A stretch of 64,000 nt of DNA from CATQHQ01 sp965243805 (GTDB lineage Bacteria > Gemmatimonadota > Gemmatimonadetes > Longimicrobiales > Gaopeijiaceae), in the NCBI GenBank assembly GCA_965243805.1, contig OZ251577.1:1364001-1428000 (forward strand). The letters run 5' to 3'. Position 1 is the first letter of the stretch, and every line of letters begins with the position of its first letter. The position numbers and the translations under genes were made by a program. Under the pieces are notes generated by a model. It saw only the letters and a program-made list of their open reading frames with translations. It searched no databases and was not told the origin of the DNA. This document shows positions 44,814 through 54,056 of this stretch, piece after piece.

Positions 44814-47786
44814 ATGTCCGAAAGAAGCCGCCCAGCGTTCGTCGAGTCTGCGCCTGCCAACGCCGAATCCTCCATCAACGTTCAGATCGCCGAAGTGCTG
44901 CGAGCGAAGCATCCGGCTTGGCGCGAGGGGATCGGCGCCGAGCAGTCCCGGGTGTTCAGGGAGGCCGCCCGCCGGCCCGACCTGATCGTGCACGCCCAGG
45001 GTACGCAGCCGGTGGCCGTGGAGACTGAGTTCCCGCCCGGCCGAGGAGTCCTAGCGGACGCTCGGGCTCGCCTGGGCCAAGTGCTGGGACACAACGACGA
45101 GGAGGTGGAGCAGGTGATCGGCGTCGTGCTGCCGGAGGAGCTGCGGACGGGGCGCGACCGATTGCTGGAGAGAGTTGCGGAGGCGGCCTACAAGTACGCG
45201 GTGTTCTCCGGGACGCCCGACAAACTGAAGCGCTGGCCGCGGAAGGGCTGGATGGCGGGCGGCATCGACGACTTGGCGGCCTGCGTGGAGTACGCCTCTC
45301 TGTCGGAACGCAGAGTGGCCGAGGGAACCGAGCTCCTCGAACGAGGCGTTCGGGCGGCCGCGGCCAAAGTGACCGAGATGTCGGAGCTCGGCCGGACGAA
45401 CACGCTGGAGCGGATTGCCGGGGTGCTTCACCAGGAAGCCAGCGACCAGACGACTCGAATGGCCATGGCGGTCGTGGCCAACGCTCTGACGTTTCACGAA
45501 GCGATTGCCGGGTCGCACGACATACCGGCTTTGGAAGACCTTCGCTTTGAGCCGTTTCCGGAGTTCCTGGACATGCTCCATCTCCGGCTCTGCTGGCGGC
45601 GCATCCTGGCGGAGATCAACTACTGGCCGATCTTCAGCATCGCAACCGCCGTTCTGGGGGTGATTCCGCGCCGAATCTCGGTACAGGCCGTGGCACGGCT
45701 GGAGCCCGTTGCCCATGGCTTGTCGACGATCGGCGGAGTCGGCACCCACGACCTGTCGGGCCAGATGTTCCAGCGTCTGATCGTGGACCGGAAGTTCTTG
45801 GCCACGTTCTACACGCTGCCGGCGTCGGCAACGCTGTTGGCGGAGCTGGCGGTCTCCCGACTCGATGTGGATTGGCGCGAACCGGGGGAGCTGGCGCGTC
45901 TGCGGATGGCGGACTTGGCCTGCGGCACGGGTACGTTGCTCAACGCCGCCTACCAGTCCGTGCGACGGCGGCACCGCCACGCAGGGGGCAACGACGCCGG
46001 CCTCCACCCGGCCATGATGGAGCAGGTCCTGGTGGCCGCCGACATCATGCCCGCGGCGACCCACCTTACGGCGTCGGTTCTGTCGGGCGCTCACCCTACG
46101 GTGCCGTTCTCGCGCACGCGGATCGTCACCATGCCCTACGGCGAACAGCCCACGGAGACAGGCCATCCGGTGTCGATCGGATCGCTGGACCTACTGGTGG
46201 ACCAGACGGCGCGCTCGCTGATCGGGACGGGACACCCCGGCGGCCAGATCGACGTGTTCGGCACTGGGCGCAAGCAGGTTCGCGGCACCGAAGAGGCGCG
46301 AGAGGCACAGGACCAGCACCTCGTAGACCTTCCCCATGAGAGCGGGGATGTGCTGATCATGAACCCGCCTTTCACGCGCCCGACCAACCACGAATCCACG
46401 ACGATACCGGTGCCTTCCTTCGCCGGCTTCGCCACGTCCCAGGACGAGCAGCGCGCCATGTCCGGCAAGCTGGCCGGTCTGCGCCAGCAGTTGGACGAGC
46501 CGGCGGGCGCGGGCAACGCAGGACTCGCGTCGTACTTCGTCGACTTGGCTCACGTGAAGACCAAGCCGGGGGGCGTGGTCGCGCTGGTGCTGCCCGCGGC
46601 GTTCGTGCAGGGCGAGTCGTGGGCAGCGACCCGCAAGCTGTTGGAAAACCGCTACCAAGACCTTTTGGTGGTGGCGATCGCTTCCAGCGGCAACACCGAT
46701 CGGGCGTTCTCGGCCGACACGGGCATGGCCGAGGTGCTGGTGGTGGCGACCAAGAAGCGCGACCCCTCGTCTCCCGCCGGCGATGCCTTGTTCGTCAACC
46801 TGCATCGACGACCCGGCAGCTTGGCCGAGGGGGCGGCCGTAGCGAACGCGCTACGCCGTTTGCCGTCCCGTCGCAACGGGCGAATCAAGATCGGCGGTGA
46901 CAATCTCGGGACTTTTGTGCGGGCACCTCTTGCGCAAGGGGGCTGCGCGGCGCTGCACGATCCTCTTCTCGCCACCACAATGCTGGCGCTGGAGAACGGC
47001 GAGCTGGCGTTTCCCCGCGCGGGCGCACGCGCCGCCTTGGGCGTGGCGCGTTTGGGGGAGCTGGGCCGGCGCGGCAAGCTCGACCGGGACATCTCGGGCA
47101 AGCATCCCGACGGGACGCCTCGTGGGCCGTTCGACGTCGATGTTGCCCGGGCCGACCGACCGTTCTACCCGATACTGTGGTCCCACGACGCCAAGCACGA
47201 GCGCAACTTGGTGGTGGCTCCACGCCAGGAGGGCTTGGTGCGTGAGGGGCTCGACGTGCGGGCGGCCGAACTCTGGGAGGCCACGGCGTCCCGTCTCCAC
47301 TTCAACCGCGACTTTCGGCTCAACTCGCAGAGCTTGTCGGCCTGCTTGACGCCCGAGGAGAGCATCGGCGGCCGGGCTTGGCCCAACTTCCTCGCCGAGG
47401 ACCCGAGGTGGGAGAAGCCGTTGGCTCTGTGGGCCAACAGCACGTTGGGGCTCATGTGCTTCTGGTGGATCGGGATGCGTCAGCAGCAGGGCCGGGCGAT
47501 GCTGACGATCAGCCGCCTGCCCCGTTTGCTGGTGCTCGACCCCAGGGGCTTGTCGGACGAGCAGATCGACAAAGCTCACCGTGCCTTCGACCGGTGCCGG
47601 AAGCGGGAGCTGCTTCCCGCAAACGAAGCGTTCCGCGACGAGGCGCGCCACGAAATCGACCGTGCGGTGCTGGTGGACGTCCTCGGCTTGCCGAAGGCGC
47701 TGATGAAGCCCCTGGCCGCCCTGCGCGAGACTTGGTGCGCCGAGCCCACGGTCCACGGCGGCAAGACGACCCGGCGGTCGTCGTGA
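44814..47786 (+). CDS. Type IIG-like restriction-modification protein (N6-adenine methylase with N-terminal nuclease-like domain)
   Basis: 990 residues from ATG 44814, preceded by a strong GGAGAGG. The methylase core shows SAM motif I ADLACGTGTLLNAAY near residue 366 and catalytic motif IV NPPF (IMNPPFTRPTN) near 516, typical of N6-adenine methylases. Near residues 54-72 the pattern PDLIV ... VAVETEF resembles a PD-(D/E)xK nuclease core with an E-T-E variant. The C-terminal third would serve as target recognition. This suggests a single-chain Type IIG enzyme. BREX or other methylase-type roles cannot be excluded, but no brx or pgl genes are adjacent. It stands alone between the flavoprotein and a SnoaL lipoprotein. 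Confidence 0.72.
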   Translation: MSERSRPAFVESAPANAESSINVQIAEVLRAKHPAWREGIGAEQSRVFREAARRPDLIVHAQGTQPVAVETEFPPGRGVLADARARLGQVLGHNDEEVEQVIGVVLPEELRTGRDRLLERVAEAAYKYAVFSGTPDKLKRWPRKGWMAGGIDDLAACVEYASLSERRVAEGTELLERGVRAAAAKVTEMSELGRTNTLERIAGVLHQEASDQTTRMAMAVVANALTFHEAIAGSHDIPALEDLRFEPFPEFLDMLHLRLCWRRILAEINYWPIFSIATAVLGVIPRRISVQAVARLEPVAHGLSTIGGVGTHDLSGQMFQRLIVDRKFLATFYTLPASATLLAELAVSRLDVDWREPGELARLRMADLACGTGTLLNAAYQSVRRRHRHAGGNDAGLHPAMMEQVLVAADIMPAATHLTASVLSGAHPTVPFSRTRIVTMPYGEQPTETGHPVSIGSLDLLVDQTARSLIGTGHPGGQIDVFGTGRKQVRGTEEAREAQDQHLVDLPHESGDVLIMNPPFTRPTNHESTTIPVPSFAGFATSQDEQRAMSGKLAGLRQQLDEPAGAGNAGLASYFVDLAHVKTKPGGVVALVLPAAFVQGESWAATRKLLENRYQDLLVVAIASSGNTDRAFSADTGMAEVLVVATKKRDPSSPAGDALFVNLHRRPGSLAEGAAVANALRRLPSRRNGRIKIGGDNLGTFVRAPLAQGGCAALHDPLLATTMLALENGELAFPRAGARAALGVARLGELGRRGKLDRDISGKHPDGTPRGPFDVDVARADRPFYPILWSHDAKHERNLVVAPRQEGLVREGLDVRAAELWEATASRLHFNRDFRLNSQSLSACLTPEESIGGRAWPNFLAEDPRWEKPLALWANSTLGLMCFWWIGMRQQQGRAMLTISRLPRLLVLDPRGLSDEQIDKAHRAFDRCRKRELLPANEAFRDEARHEIDRAVLVDVLGLPKALMKPLAALRETWCAEPTVHGGKTTRRSS

Positions 47787-47886
47787 ACTTCTTGACAGCA
47801 GGCCACTCATGGGCCGAAGCTAGCGAGGCTGGGCGTTGCGTCGCCCATCGCCGACAACCACCAAGCTGATGGAGGAAGACCACAAC

Positions 47887-48444
47887 ATGCGAGGACTTGC
47901 CAAGTTCGTCGTCTGGACGCCGCTGGCCGCAGCGCTCGCCTGCTCCGCGCCGGCACCCGTCGCCGAGGAGTCCATGGAGGAAGCCGTCGGAGCCGTCGGA
48001 GCCGTCGAGGAGTCCGTGGAGGATCGCAACAAGGCCGTCGTCATGCGCTACATGCAGGAGGTCGTCAACGACCGGCAGCTGGAGGTGCTGGACGAAATCC
48101 TGGCGGAGGACTGGATCGCCCACAACCCGACCGAGCCCAACGGACGCGAGGGGCTGAAGGAGCTCTTCCGCGGGTTCTTCCAGATGGCCCCCGAGCTCCA
48201 CGCCGACGTGAAGCGGATCATCGCCGAGGGCGACCTGGTCGTCACCCAGTCCCACTACACCGCCAGCATCGCCGACCGGGGCAACGACTGGGCGCCCAAC
48301 TCGGGGGCCACGGTGGACATCTTCCGCTTGGTGGACGGCGTCATTGTGGAGCACTGGGACGTGGTGCAGCGGCCGATCCCGTCGGAGTCCGTGAACGGCA
48401 ACACCATGTTCGACGGAGGTGCGCTGTACAACTACCGGGAGTAG
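47887..48444 (+). CDS. SnoaL/ester-cyclase-like lipoprotein
   Basis: 185 residues from ATG 47887 with GGAGGAAG upstream. Lipobox LAAALAC near residue 18 is followed by a short Ala/Glu/Val linker with the duplication AVGAVGAVEE. The mature part shows the SnoaL/NTF2 polyketide-cyclase pattern: NKAVVMRYMQEVVNDRQLEVLDE... , the HNPTEPNGREGLKELF segment and DGVIVEHWDVVQRP, the usual end of extracellular SnoaL-like proteins. Known members include cyclases, isomerases and proteins of unknown ligand. It is convergent with the NTT-like carrier gene 20 bases away. Confidence 0.75.
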   Translation: MRGLAKFVVWTPLAAALACSAPAPVAEESMEEAVGAVGAVEESVEDRNKAVVMRYMQEVVNDRQLEVLDEILAEDWIAHNPTEPNGREGLKELFRGFFQMAPELHADVKRIIAEGDLVVTQSHYTASIADRGNDWAPNSGATVDIFRLVDGVIVEHWDVVQRPIPSESVNGNTMFDGGALYNYRE

Positions 48445-48463
48445 CCGCCCACCAGTTGCCGAA

Positions 48464-49939
48464 TCACGCCGAGTCCGCCTCCGTTCGCGCCTTCTTTGCC
48501 TGCGCCGTCGCGAGCCCCACCGACAGCGCGATCCAGAACCCGGCTAGCGGGGCCGCCGTCATGGCCAGCGCGGCGACGCCCAGTCCGAAGGCGGCCAGCA
48601 AGCCGTCGATCCCGGCCCCGGCCACATCGCCGCCCCGATAGAGGAACACGTCGACCAGTGGCTTCGCCTTGTACTTCTCCCGCGAGGTGACGACGCTGAA
48701 GAGCGTCTCTCGGGCGGGCCGGGAAACGGCGTAGCGAGTGGCGCGGTGCACGGCGTCAAGGACCAGCATTACGCCCAGCAGCGGCCAAACAGCCAAGCTC
48801 GCGAAGCCGACCGCCGTCACCACCGCCAGGATCGACAGCGTCCATCCGATCCCCAGCCATTTGATCACGCGGGCGGTGACGAACACCTGGAGGAGCAGCG
48901 TTGCCGATTGGGCGACGAAGTTGAAGTAGGCGAAGCTGTCCACCCGCTGGCTGAAGGTGTCGGTGTTGTACAGAATCAGGTTCGCTTCGGCGAAGTAGAT
49001 CATGGTGTTGGAGATCGCCATGAAGACCACCCAGAGGCCGATTCCCAGCATGTATGGGGACGTGGCGACCATCTTTGCGCCCTCCCAGAACGAACCGCCG
49101 ATGGCGGTCTGAGACCTGGCCGTCCTGGACTTGGGAGCCCGGTCGGCCGTTTCGGCCTCGACAGTAGCTTCGGCCGCCGTCGCCTGCTGGCTATCCGCCC
49201 CGGTCGCTGGCAGGTCCTCCCCCCGGGTCGTCATCCGGTCGATCGCAAGCATCACCAAGACGGCGCACACGTAGAGTGCGCACGACACCAGCATGAGGCT
49301 CCCCGGCAGGTAAGGTGAATCTCCGGCGGATTGGCTAGCTAGGCCCGTCAGCCAGCTTCCCGCGATGGAGCCCAAGGTGCCGCCGGCTCCGATGAAGGCG
49401 AACAGCCGCTTGCCCTGGTCAAAGTTGAAGACGTCCACCATGAACGCCCAGAAGACGCTGGTCATGAACAGATTCACGACGCTGAGCCACACGTAGAAGG
49501 TGTAGCCGATGCCCCTGGCCAGCCCCGTTTCGGCGTCGGTTCCGATCACGCCGCCTCCCGCAGCCGCATCCCAGAAGAGAAGGCCGGCAAAGCCCAGGAG
49601 GCACGTCGTCACGAAGCCGTACCAGATCGGGATGAAGCGGCGACGGTCCGTGCGCGCCACCACGCCACCGAACGCCAGGACGACCACCAGCGAAGCCACC
49701 GACGTCGCCACGAACAGCCAGCGCAGGTCGCCCATCCCCCGGGACACGCCCATGGCGTCGCGCAGGGGTCGCAGGAAGAAGTATCCGCCCAGGACGAGGA
49801 AGAAGAAGAGCGCGGAGAGGAGAGCCAGCGGACGTTCCTTGGCCTCCATGCCGCGGAGGGCGACGGCGCCGAAGCCGAGCACCGTCGCGACGGCCGCGAA
49901 CCACACTGCGGACTGCCCGAACCAAGCCGACATCACCAC
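48464..49939 (-). CDS. NTT/MFS-type multi-helix carrier (Npt1/Npt2-like)
   Basis: 491 residues with about twelve hydrophobic segments and a charged central loop (residues ~235-280, rich in Ala/Glu/Thr). The segment FFFLVLGGYFFLRPLRDAMG matches the family of nucleotide-transporter-like carriers (NTT, ATP/ADP-translocase fold) found in some free-living bacteria as well as in intracellular ones. ATP exchange is not assured by sequence alone; some members transport other metabolites. It is divergent, 54 bases away, from a paralogue (49994-51499), so the two probably share a control region. Confidence 0.7.
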   Translation of the reverse strand: MVMSAWFGQSAVWFAAVATVLGFGAVALRGMEAKERPLALLSALFFFLVLGGYFFLRPLRDAMGVSRGMGDLRWLFVATSVASLVVVLAFGGVVARTDRRRFIPIWYGFVTTCLLGFAGLLFWDAAAGGGVIGTDAETGLARGIGYTFYVWLSVVNLFMTSVFWAFMVDVFNFDQGKRLFAFIGAGGTLGSIAGSWLTGLASQSAGDSPYLPGSLMLVSCALYVCAVLVMLAIDRMTTRGEDLPATGADSQQATAAEATVEAETADRAPKSRTARSQTAIGGSFWEGAKMVATSPYMLGIGLWVVFMAISNTMIYFAEANLILYNTDTFSQRVDSFAYFNFVAQSATLLLQVFVTARVIKWLGIGWTLSILAVVTAVGFASLAVWPLLGVMLVLDAVHRATRYAVSRPARETLFSVVTSREKYKAKPLVDVFLYRGGDVAGAGIDGLLAAFGLGVAALAMTAAPLAGFWIALSVGLATAQAKKARTEADSA

Positions 49940-49993
49940 GTTCCTTCCGTAAATGCGGTCCGCTCCGCCAGCCGCCGGCCCGCGTCAAAGGGG

Positions 49994-51499
49994 TTGAGCA
50001 CCAATGATCATTCGTCCATCTTCGACTTGGACGCAAGGCACTTCGCTTCCCCAGGACTCCCAGGACTCCCCGCCGCCGTCAGTCGAGTCGCCGTGAGCTT
50101 GCCCGCCCTCTTGGTCCGCACGATCGCTCTCGCGACCGGTATCCGACCCGACGAGGCGCGAGCGGTCCTGGTCTCCGGCGCCTATTTCTTCTTCCTCCTG
50201 TCGGCGTACTACGTGATCCGCCCGATCCGAGAGGAGATGGCCGTCGCGGGAGGCGTCGAGAACATCCCGTGGCTCTTCACCTGCACGCTTGCGGGAACGC
50301 TCCTCGTCCACCCGCTGTTCGCAGGCGCCGTTTCCCGCCAGCCCCGGCGACGGTTCGTGTCGCGCACCTACCGCTTCGCCATGGCCAACTTGGTCGTCTT
50401 CTTCCTCGTGATGAAGACGGTGCCGGACTCGGCAACGGTATGGGTGGGACGTGTGTTCTTCGTGTGGGTCGCGGTGTTCAACCTCTTCGTGGTGTCGGTC
50501 TTCTGGTCGTTCATGACGGACGTCTTCCGCGAGCGTCAGAGCCGACGGTTGTTCGGACTCGTGAGCGCTGGCGGCGGGCTCGGCGCCATCGCCGGATCGG
50601 CGATTACCGGCTTCGCGGCGACGAGCGTGGGACCCGTCAACCTGCTGTGGTTCTCCGTCGTTCTGATCGAGTGCGCCGTCTACTGCGTCAAGCGCCTGGA
50701 CAACCTCGCCGTTCCTTCGGCGGCGGCGTCGGACTCCGGCCCGGCCTCGGCGACTGGCCCGGCTTCGGACCGCGGCCCGGCTCCGGCGACTGATCCGGCT
50801 TCGGCGACCGCCTCCCTAGGAATCATCGGCGGGTCCGCGTGGGACGGCATCAAGCGGCTGGCGGGCTCGCGGTATCTGCTGGGCATCTCCGCATTCATGA
50901 TGCTCTTCACGATCGGCTCGACCTTTCTCTACCAGATCCAGGCGGCGATCGTCTCCACCAACTTCGCCGGACCGGCGGAGCGCACTGCCGTCTTCGCGCG
51001 CTTGGACTTGGCGGTGAACGTGCTGTCGTTGCTCGCCCAGGCGTTCCTGACGGGCCGGTTGATCAAGTGGATGGGCGTCGGAGCCACTCTGGCGCTGCTG
51101 CCCCTGATCAGCGTCGTGGGGTTTGCGGCACTGGGAGCGGCACCCGTCCTGGGAGCGGTGCCCGTCTTGACGGTCTTCGTGATTTTCCAGGTGCTCCGCA
51201 GAGCGGGGGACTACGCCGTCGCACGCCCCACTCGGGAGGTCCTGTACACCGTCCTCTCCCGCAACGACAAGTACAAGGCCAAGAACTTCAACGACACGTT
51301 CGTCTACCGCGCCGGCGACCAGGTGGGAGCGTGGTCTTTTGCCGGCATGTCGGCGCTGGGCCTGGGAACGTCCGCCCTGGCGTTGACGATGGCGCCCCTG
51401 TCGGCGGTGTGGCTGCTGGTCGCCTTGTGGCTGGGCCGAAGGCAGATGGCGCTGGCTGCCGGGGCGCGTGGGTCCGTCAGAACGCCCCGATCCCCGTAA
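49994..51499 (+). CDS. NTT/MFS-type multi-helix carrier, paralogue of the divergent gene
   Basis: About 501 residues from TTG 49994; the start is uncertain, and the N-terminal ~25 residues may not be translated (a GTG at about 50094 is another candidate). It shares the pattern of its neighbour: VLVSGAYFFFLLSAYYVIRPIREEM, about twelve hydrophobic segments, a central linker with the tandem-like GPASATGPASDRGPA, and YKAKNFNDTFVYRAGDQVGA. It resembles the Npt1/Npt2-type carriers. The 3' end overlaps the convergent acyl-CoA dehydrogenase by 23 bases. Confidence 0.7.
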   Translation: MSTNDHSSIFDLDARHFASPGLPGLPAAVSRVAVSLPALLVRTIALATGIRPDEARAVLVSGAYFFFLLSAYYVIRPIREEMAVAGGVENIPWLFTCTLAGTLLVHPLFAGAVSRQPRRRFVSRTYRFAMANLVVFFLVMKTVPDSATVWVGRVFFVWVAVFNLFVVSVFWSFMTDVFRERQSRRLFGLVSAGGGLGAIAGSAITGFAATSVGPVNLLWFSVVLIECAVYCVKRLDNLAVPSAAASDSGPASATGPASDRGPAPATDPASATASLGIIGGSAWDGIKRLAGSRYLLGISAFMMLFTIGSTFLYQIQAAIVSTNFAGPAERTAVFARLDLAVNVLSLLAQAFLTGRLIKWMGVGATLALLPLISVVGFAALGAAPVLGAVPVLTVFVIFQVLRRAGDYAVARPTREVLYTVLSRNDKYKAKNFNDTFVYRAGDQVGAWSFAGMSALGLGTSALALTMAPLSAVWLLVALWLGRRQMALAAGARGSVRTPRSP

Positions 51500-52664
51500 C
51501 CGTTTGGCCCAGCACCAGCGAGTGGATGTCGTGGGTGCCCTCGTAGGTGTACACCGACTCCAGATTGGCCATGTGGCGCATTGACGAGTACTCGGCCAAG
51601 ATGCCGTTGGCGCCCAGGAGCCGCCTAGCCTCCCGCGCCACGTCGCATGCGATGTCCACGTTGGCGCGCTTTGCCAAGCTGACCTGTTGCGGCGTCATCT
51701 TGCCTTCGTCCTTCAGGCGTCCCAGCCGCAGGCAGAGCAGCTGACCCTGGGTGATCGAGGTGAGCATGTCGGCGATCCGCACCTGCTGGATCTGCTTGCC
51801 GGCGATGGGGCCGTCGAACATGATCCGCTCGCCGGCGTACTCCACCGCTTCGCAGTAGCAGGCCATCGCCGCGCCCACGGCGCCCCATGATATGCCGTAG
51901 CGGGCCTGGGTCAGGCACATCAAAGGACTCCGCAGCCCGCCCGAGCCCGGCATTAGAGCGCTCGCTGGAAGTCGCACATCCTGCAACGACAACTCGCTGG
52001 TGTCCGACGCCAGCAGCGACAGCTTGCCCTTCTGGTCCCGGGCGCTGAACCCCGGCGTGTCGGTGGGAACGACGAAGCCGCGGATCCCCCTGGCGTCGCC
52101 CGGCTCCCGGGTTTGAGCCCACACCACCGCCACGTCGGCCATCGACCCGTTGGTGATCCACATCTTGGTGCCGTTGAGTGCCCAGCCGCCGTCGGAGGTC
52201 TCCCGTGCGGTGGTGATCATCCCGGCCGGGTTCGAGCCGTAGTCGGGCTCCGTCAGGCCGAAGCAGCCGATCTTGTCGCCGGTGGCCAGCTTGGGCAGCC
52301 AAGTGCGACGCTGCTCCTCGCTGCCGAAGGCGTGGATGGGGTACATGACCAGCGCGCCTTGCACCGACGCGAAGGAGCGGACCCCTGAGTCGCCCCGCTC
52401 CAGTTCCTGCATGATCAGGCCGTAGGCGACGTTGCCCAGCCCGGCGCACCCGTACTCTTCCGGCAGGTTGGCGCCCAGCATTCCCAGCTGGCCGATCTCG
52501 GGGACCAGCTCCTGGGGGAAACGCCGCTCCACATAGGCGTCGCCGATGACGGGCATCACCCGGTCTTCTACCCACTCCCGGATTGTGTCTCGCACCATCC
52601 GTTCCTCTTCCGTGAGAAGCGAGTCCACGTCGTAGAAGTCCACGCCTGCGAATCTGGAGGCCAT
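51477..52664 (-). CDS. gcdH: Glutaryl-CoA dehydrogenase-like acyl-CoA dehydrogenase
   Basis: 395 residues from ATG 52664 (MASRFAGVDFYDVDSLL). The FAD-binding and substrate segments are visible: FGLTEPDYGSNPAGM, MWITNGSMADVAVVWA, and the catalytic base region VYTYEGTHDIHSLVLG with Glu in the Y-E-G-T motif characteristic of glutaryl-CoA dehydrogenase. That enzyme oxidises and decarboxylates glutaryl-CoA to crotonyl-CoA in lysine and aromatic degradation; a related short-chain acyl-CoA dehydrogenase is the alternative. It is the only obvious member of that pathway in the window. Confidence 0.85.
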   Translation of the reverse strand: MASRFAGVDFYDVDSLLTEEERMVRDTIREWVEDRVMPVIGDAYVERRFPQELVPEIGQLGMLGANLPEEYGCAGLGNVAYGLIMQELERGDSGVRSFASVQGALVMYPIHAFGSEEQRRTWLPKLATGDKIGCFGLTEPDYGSNPAGMITTARETSDGGWALNGTKMWITNGSMADVAVVWAQTREPGDARGIRGFVVPTDTPGFSARDQKGKLSLLASDTSELSLQDVRLPASALMPGSGGLRSPLMCLTQARYGISWGAVGAAMACYCEAVEYAGERIMFDGPIAGKQIQQVRIADMLTSITQGQLLCLRLGRLKDEGKMTPQQVSLAKRANVDIACDVAREARRLLGANGILAEYSSMRHMANLESVYTYEGTHDIHSLVLGQTVTGIGAF

Positions 52665-52713
52665 TTGTTTGCGCGCTTTGCTCCCGAGAGGGTTGAGACG
52701 GTTGGCGGGCGAT

Positions 52714-53022
52714 CTACTCTGGAGACCGGCGAGCGCGGAAGCGAAGGAAGCCGAACCAGAGCTCCCGTCCGGCCCGCGCACCGAGCCACAGCGTCGCGAC
52801 CACCGCGCCGATCCAGCCGCCGATCACGATCTCCGACGGTCGCTGCACTAGGAATATCCAACCAGCGAGGGCGGCGGCCAAGACGCCTCCGAACCGCCAG
52901 CCGACTCGGCTCGCACGGCCTCGGGCGTCGGCGATGCATCGTTCGCACCAGAGAAGCCGGTCCAGCTCCGCCGCCTCTTTGTGGGCTGTGCAGGAGGCGC
53001 AGACAAGGTCGTCCCCGCTCAT
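52714..53022 (-). CDS. Small two-Cys-pair membrane protein
   Basis: 102 residues. Two CxxC pairs (CASC near residue 8, CERC near 26) suggest a small zinc-ribbon-like site, followed by two hydrophobic segments (GWRFGGVLAAALAGWIFLVQ; IVIGGWIGAVVATLWLG). The start ATG overlaps the stop of the isocitrate dehydrogenase-like gene (ATGA), so it is in that operon. I do not recognise the family. Possible roles include membrane-bound metal binding. Confidence 0.65.
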   Translation of the reverse strand: MSGDDLVCASCTAHKEAAELDRLLWCERCIADARGRASRVGWRFGGVLAAALAGWIFLVQRPSEIVIGGWIGAVVATLWLGARAGRELWFGFLRFRARRSPE

Positions 53023-54056
53023 GCCAGCGCTCGCACAACCGCGTCGGTGAAGGCGTCGGTGCCGTCGGCTCCGCCCATGTCCCTGGTTCGGGCAATGCCG
53101 TTGGCGACCACATCCGTGACCGCCCGCCTAATCCTAGCCGCCGCCTCGTCGCGTCCCATGTGGTCCAGCAGCAGGCACGCCGACAGCAGCAGCCCCGTCG
53201 GATTGGCCACGCCCTGTCCCGCGATGTCCGGCGCCGACCCGTGCACCGCCTCGAAGACCGCGTGTCCGCGCCCCATGTTGCCCGCGGGCGCAAACCCCAG
53301 CCCGCCGACCAAGCCCGCCATCAGGTCGCTGAGGATGTCGCCGAACATGTTCTCCATGACCAGCACGTCGAAGCGGTAGGGGTCGAGCACCAAGTACATG
53401 GCGGTGGCGTCGATGATCCGGTCCTCGAAGCCGACCCGGCCCGCGTACTCCGCCGACATCCGCTTGCCCACATCCAGGAAAAGTCCCTGCGTATGCTTGA
53501 GGATGTTGGCCTTGTGCGCCAAGGTGACCTTCTTCCGTCCGTGGGTCAGTGCGTACTCGAAGGCAAAGCGCACAACCCGCTCCGAGCCGTACCGCGTAGT
53601 GATCATGACCGATTCCGCCGCCGCCTTCGGATCGCCTTCCATGCCAATGAAGTGCTCGACTCCGACGTAGAGGCCCTCCGTGTTCTCGCGGATCAGCACC
53701 AAGTCGATCCCCTCGTAGCGTCCTCCGGGCACGATGGTGCGGACGGGTCGCACGTTGGCGAAGAGGTCGAAGTGCTTGCGGATTGCCACGTTGACGGACC
53801 GGAAGCCGGAGCCGGCAGGCGTCGCCAGCGGTCCCTTGAGCGCCACCCGGTTCGCGTCAATCGACTCCAGCGTCGCTTCGGGGAGCGGGCTCCCGTGGGG
53901 CCGAATCGCCGAGACTCCGGCTTGCTGCATGTCGTACTCCAGCCCGGCTCCTGCCTCGTCGAGGATGCGAAGGACGGCCGAGGTGACTTCGGGACCGATC
54001 CCGTCGCCGGGGATGACGGTGATCGTGTTGGACGGGGCGGGTTGCGACTCACTCAT
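53019..54056 (-). CDS. NAD-type isocitrate dehydrogenase (isocitrate/isopropylmalate family)
   Basis: 345 residues from ATG 54056. Family motifs: IPGDGIGPEV, substrate-binding RENTEGLYVGVEH (isocitrate-type; isopropylmalate enzymes read differently), HKANILKHTQGLFLDVGKR, and DILSDLMAGLVGGLGFAP with the metal-binding Asp residues. The length and RENTEGLY motif favour the NAD-dependent isocitrate dehydrogenase branch of bacteria, which converts isocitrate to 2-oxoglutarate and CO2 in the TCA cycle. Its product is the substrate of the korA-korB enzyme in this window. The start ATG overlaps the msrB stop, and the stop overlaps the small membrane protein start: an msrB-icd-orf operon. Confidence 0.85.
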   Translation of the reverse strand: MSESQPAPSNTITVIPGDGIGPEVTSAVLRILDEAGAGLEYDMQQAGVSAIRPHGSPLPEATLESIDANRVALKGPLATPAGSGFRSVNVAIRKHFDLFANVRPVRTIVPGGRYEGIDLVLIRENTEGLYVGVEHFIGMEGDPKAAAESVMITTRYGSERVVRFAFEYALTHGRKKVTLAHKANILKHTQGLFLDVGKRMSAEYAGRVGFEDRIIDATAMYLVLDPYRFDVLVMENMFGDILSDLMAGLVGGLGFAPAGNMGRGHAVFEAVHGSAPDIAGQGVANPTGLLLSACLLLDHMGRDEAAARIRRAVTDVVANGIARTRDMGGADGTDAFTDAVVRALA

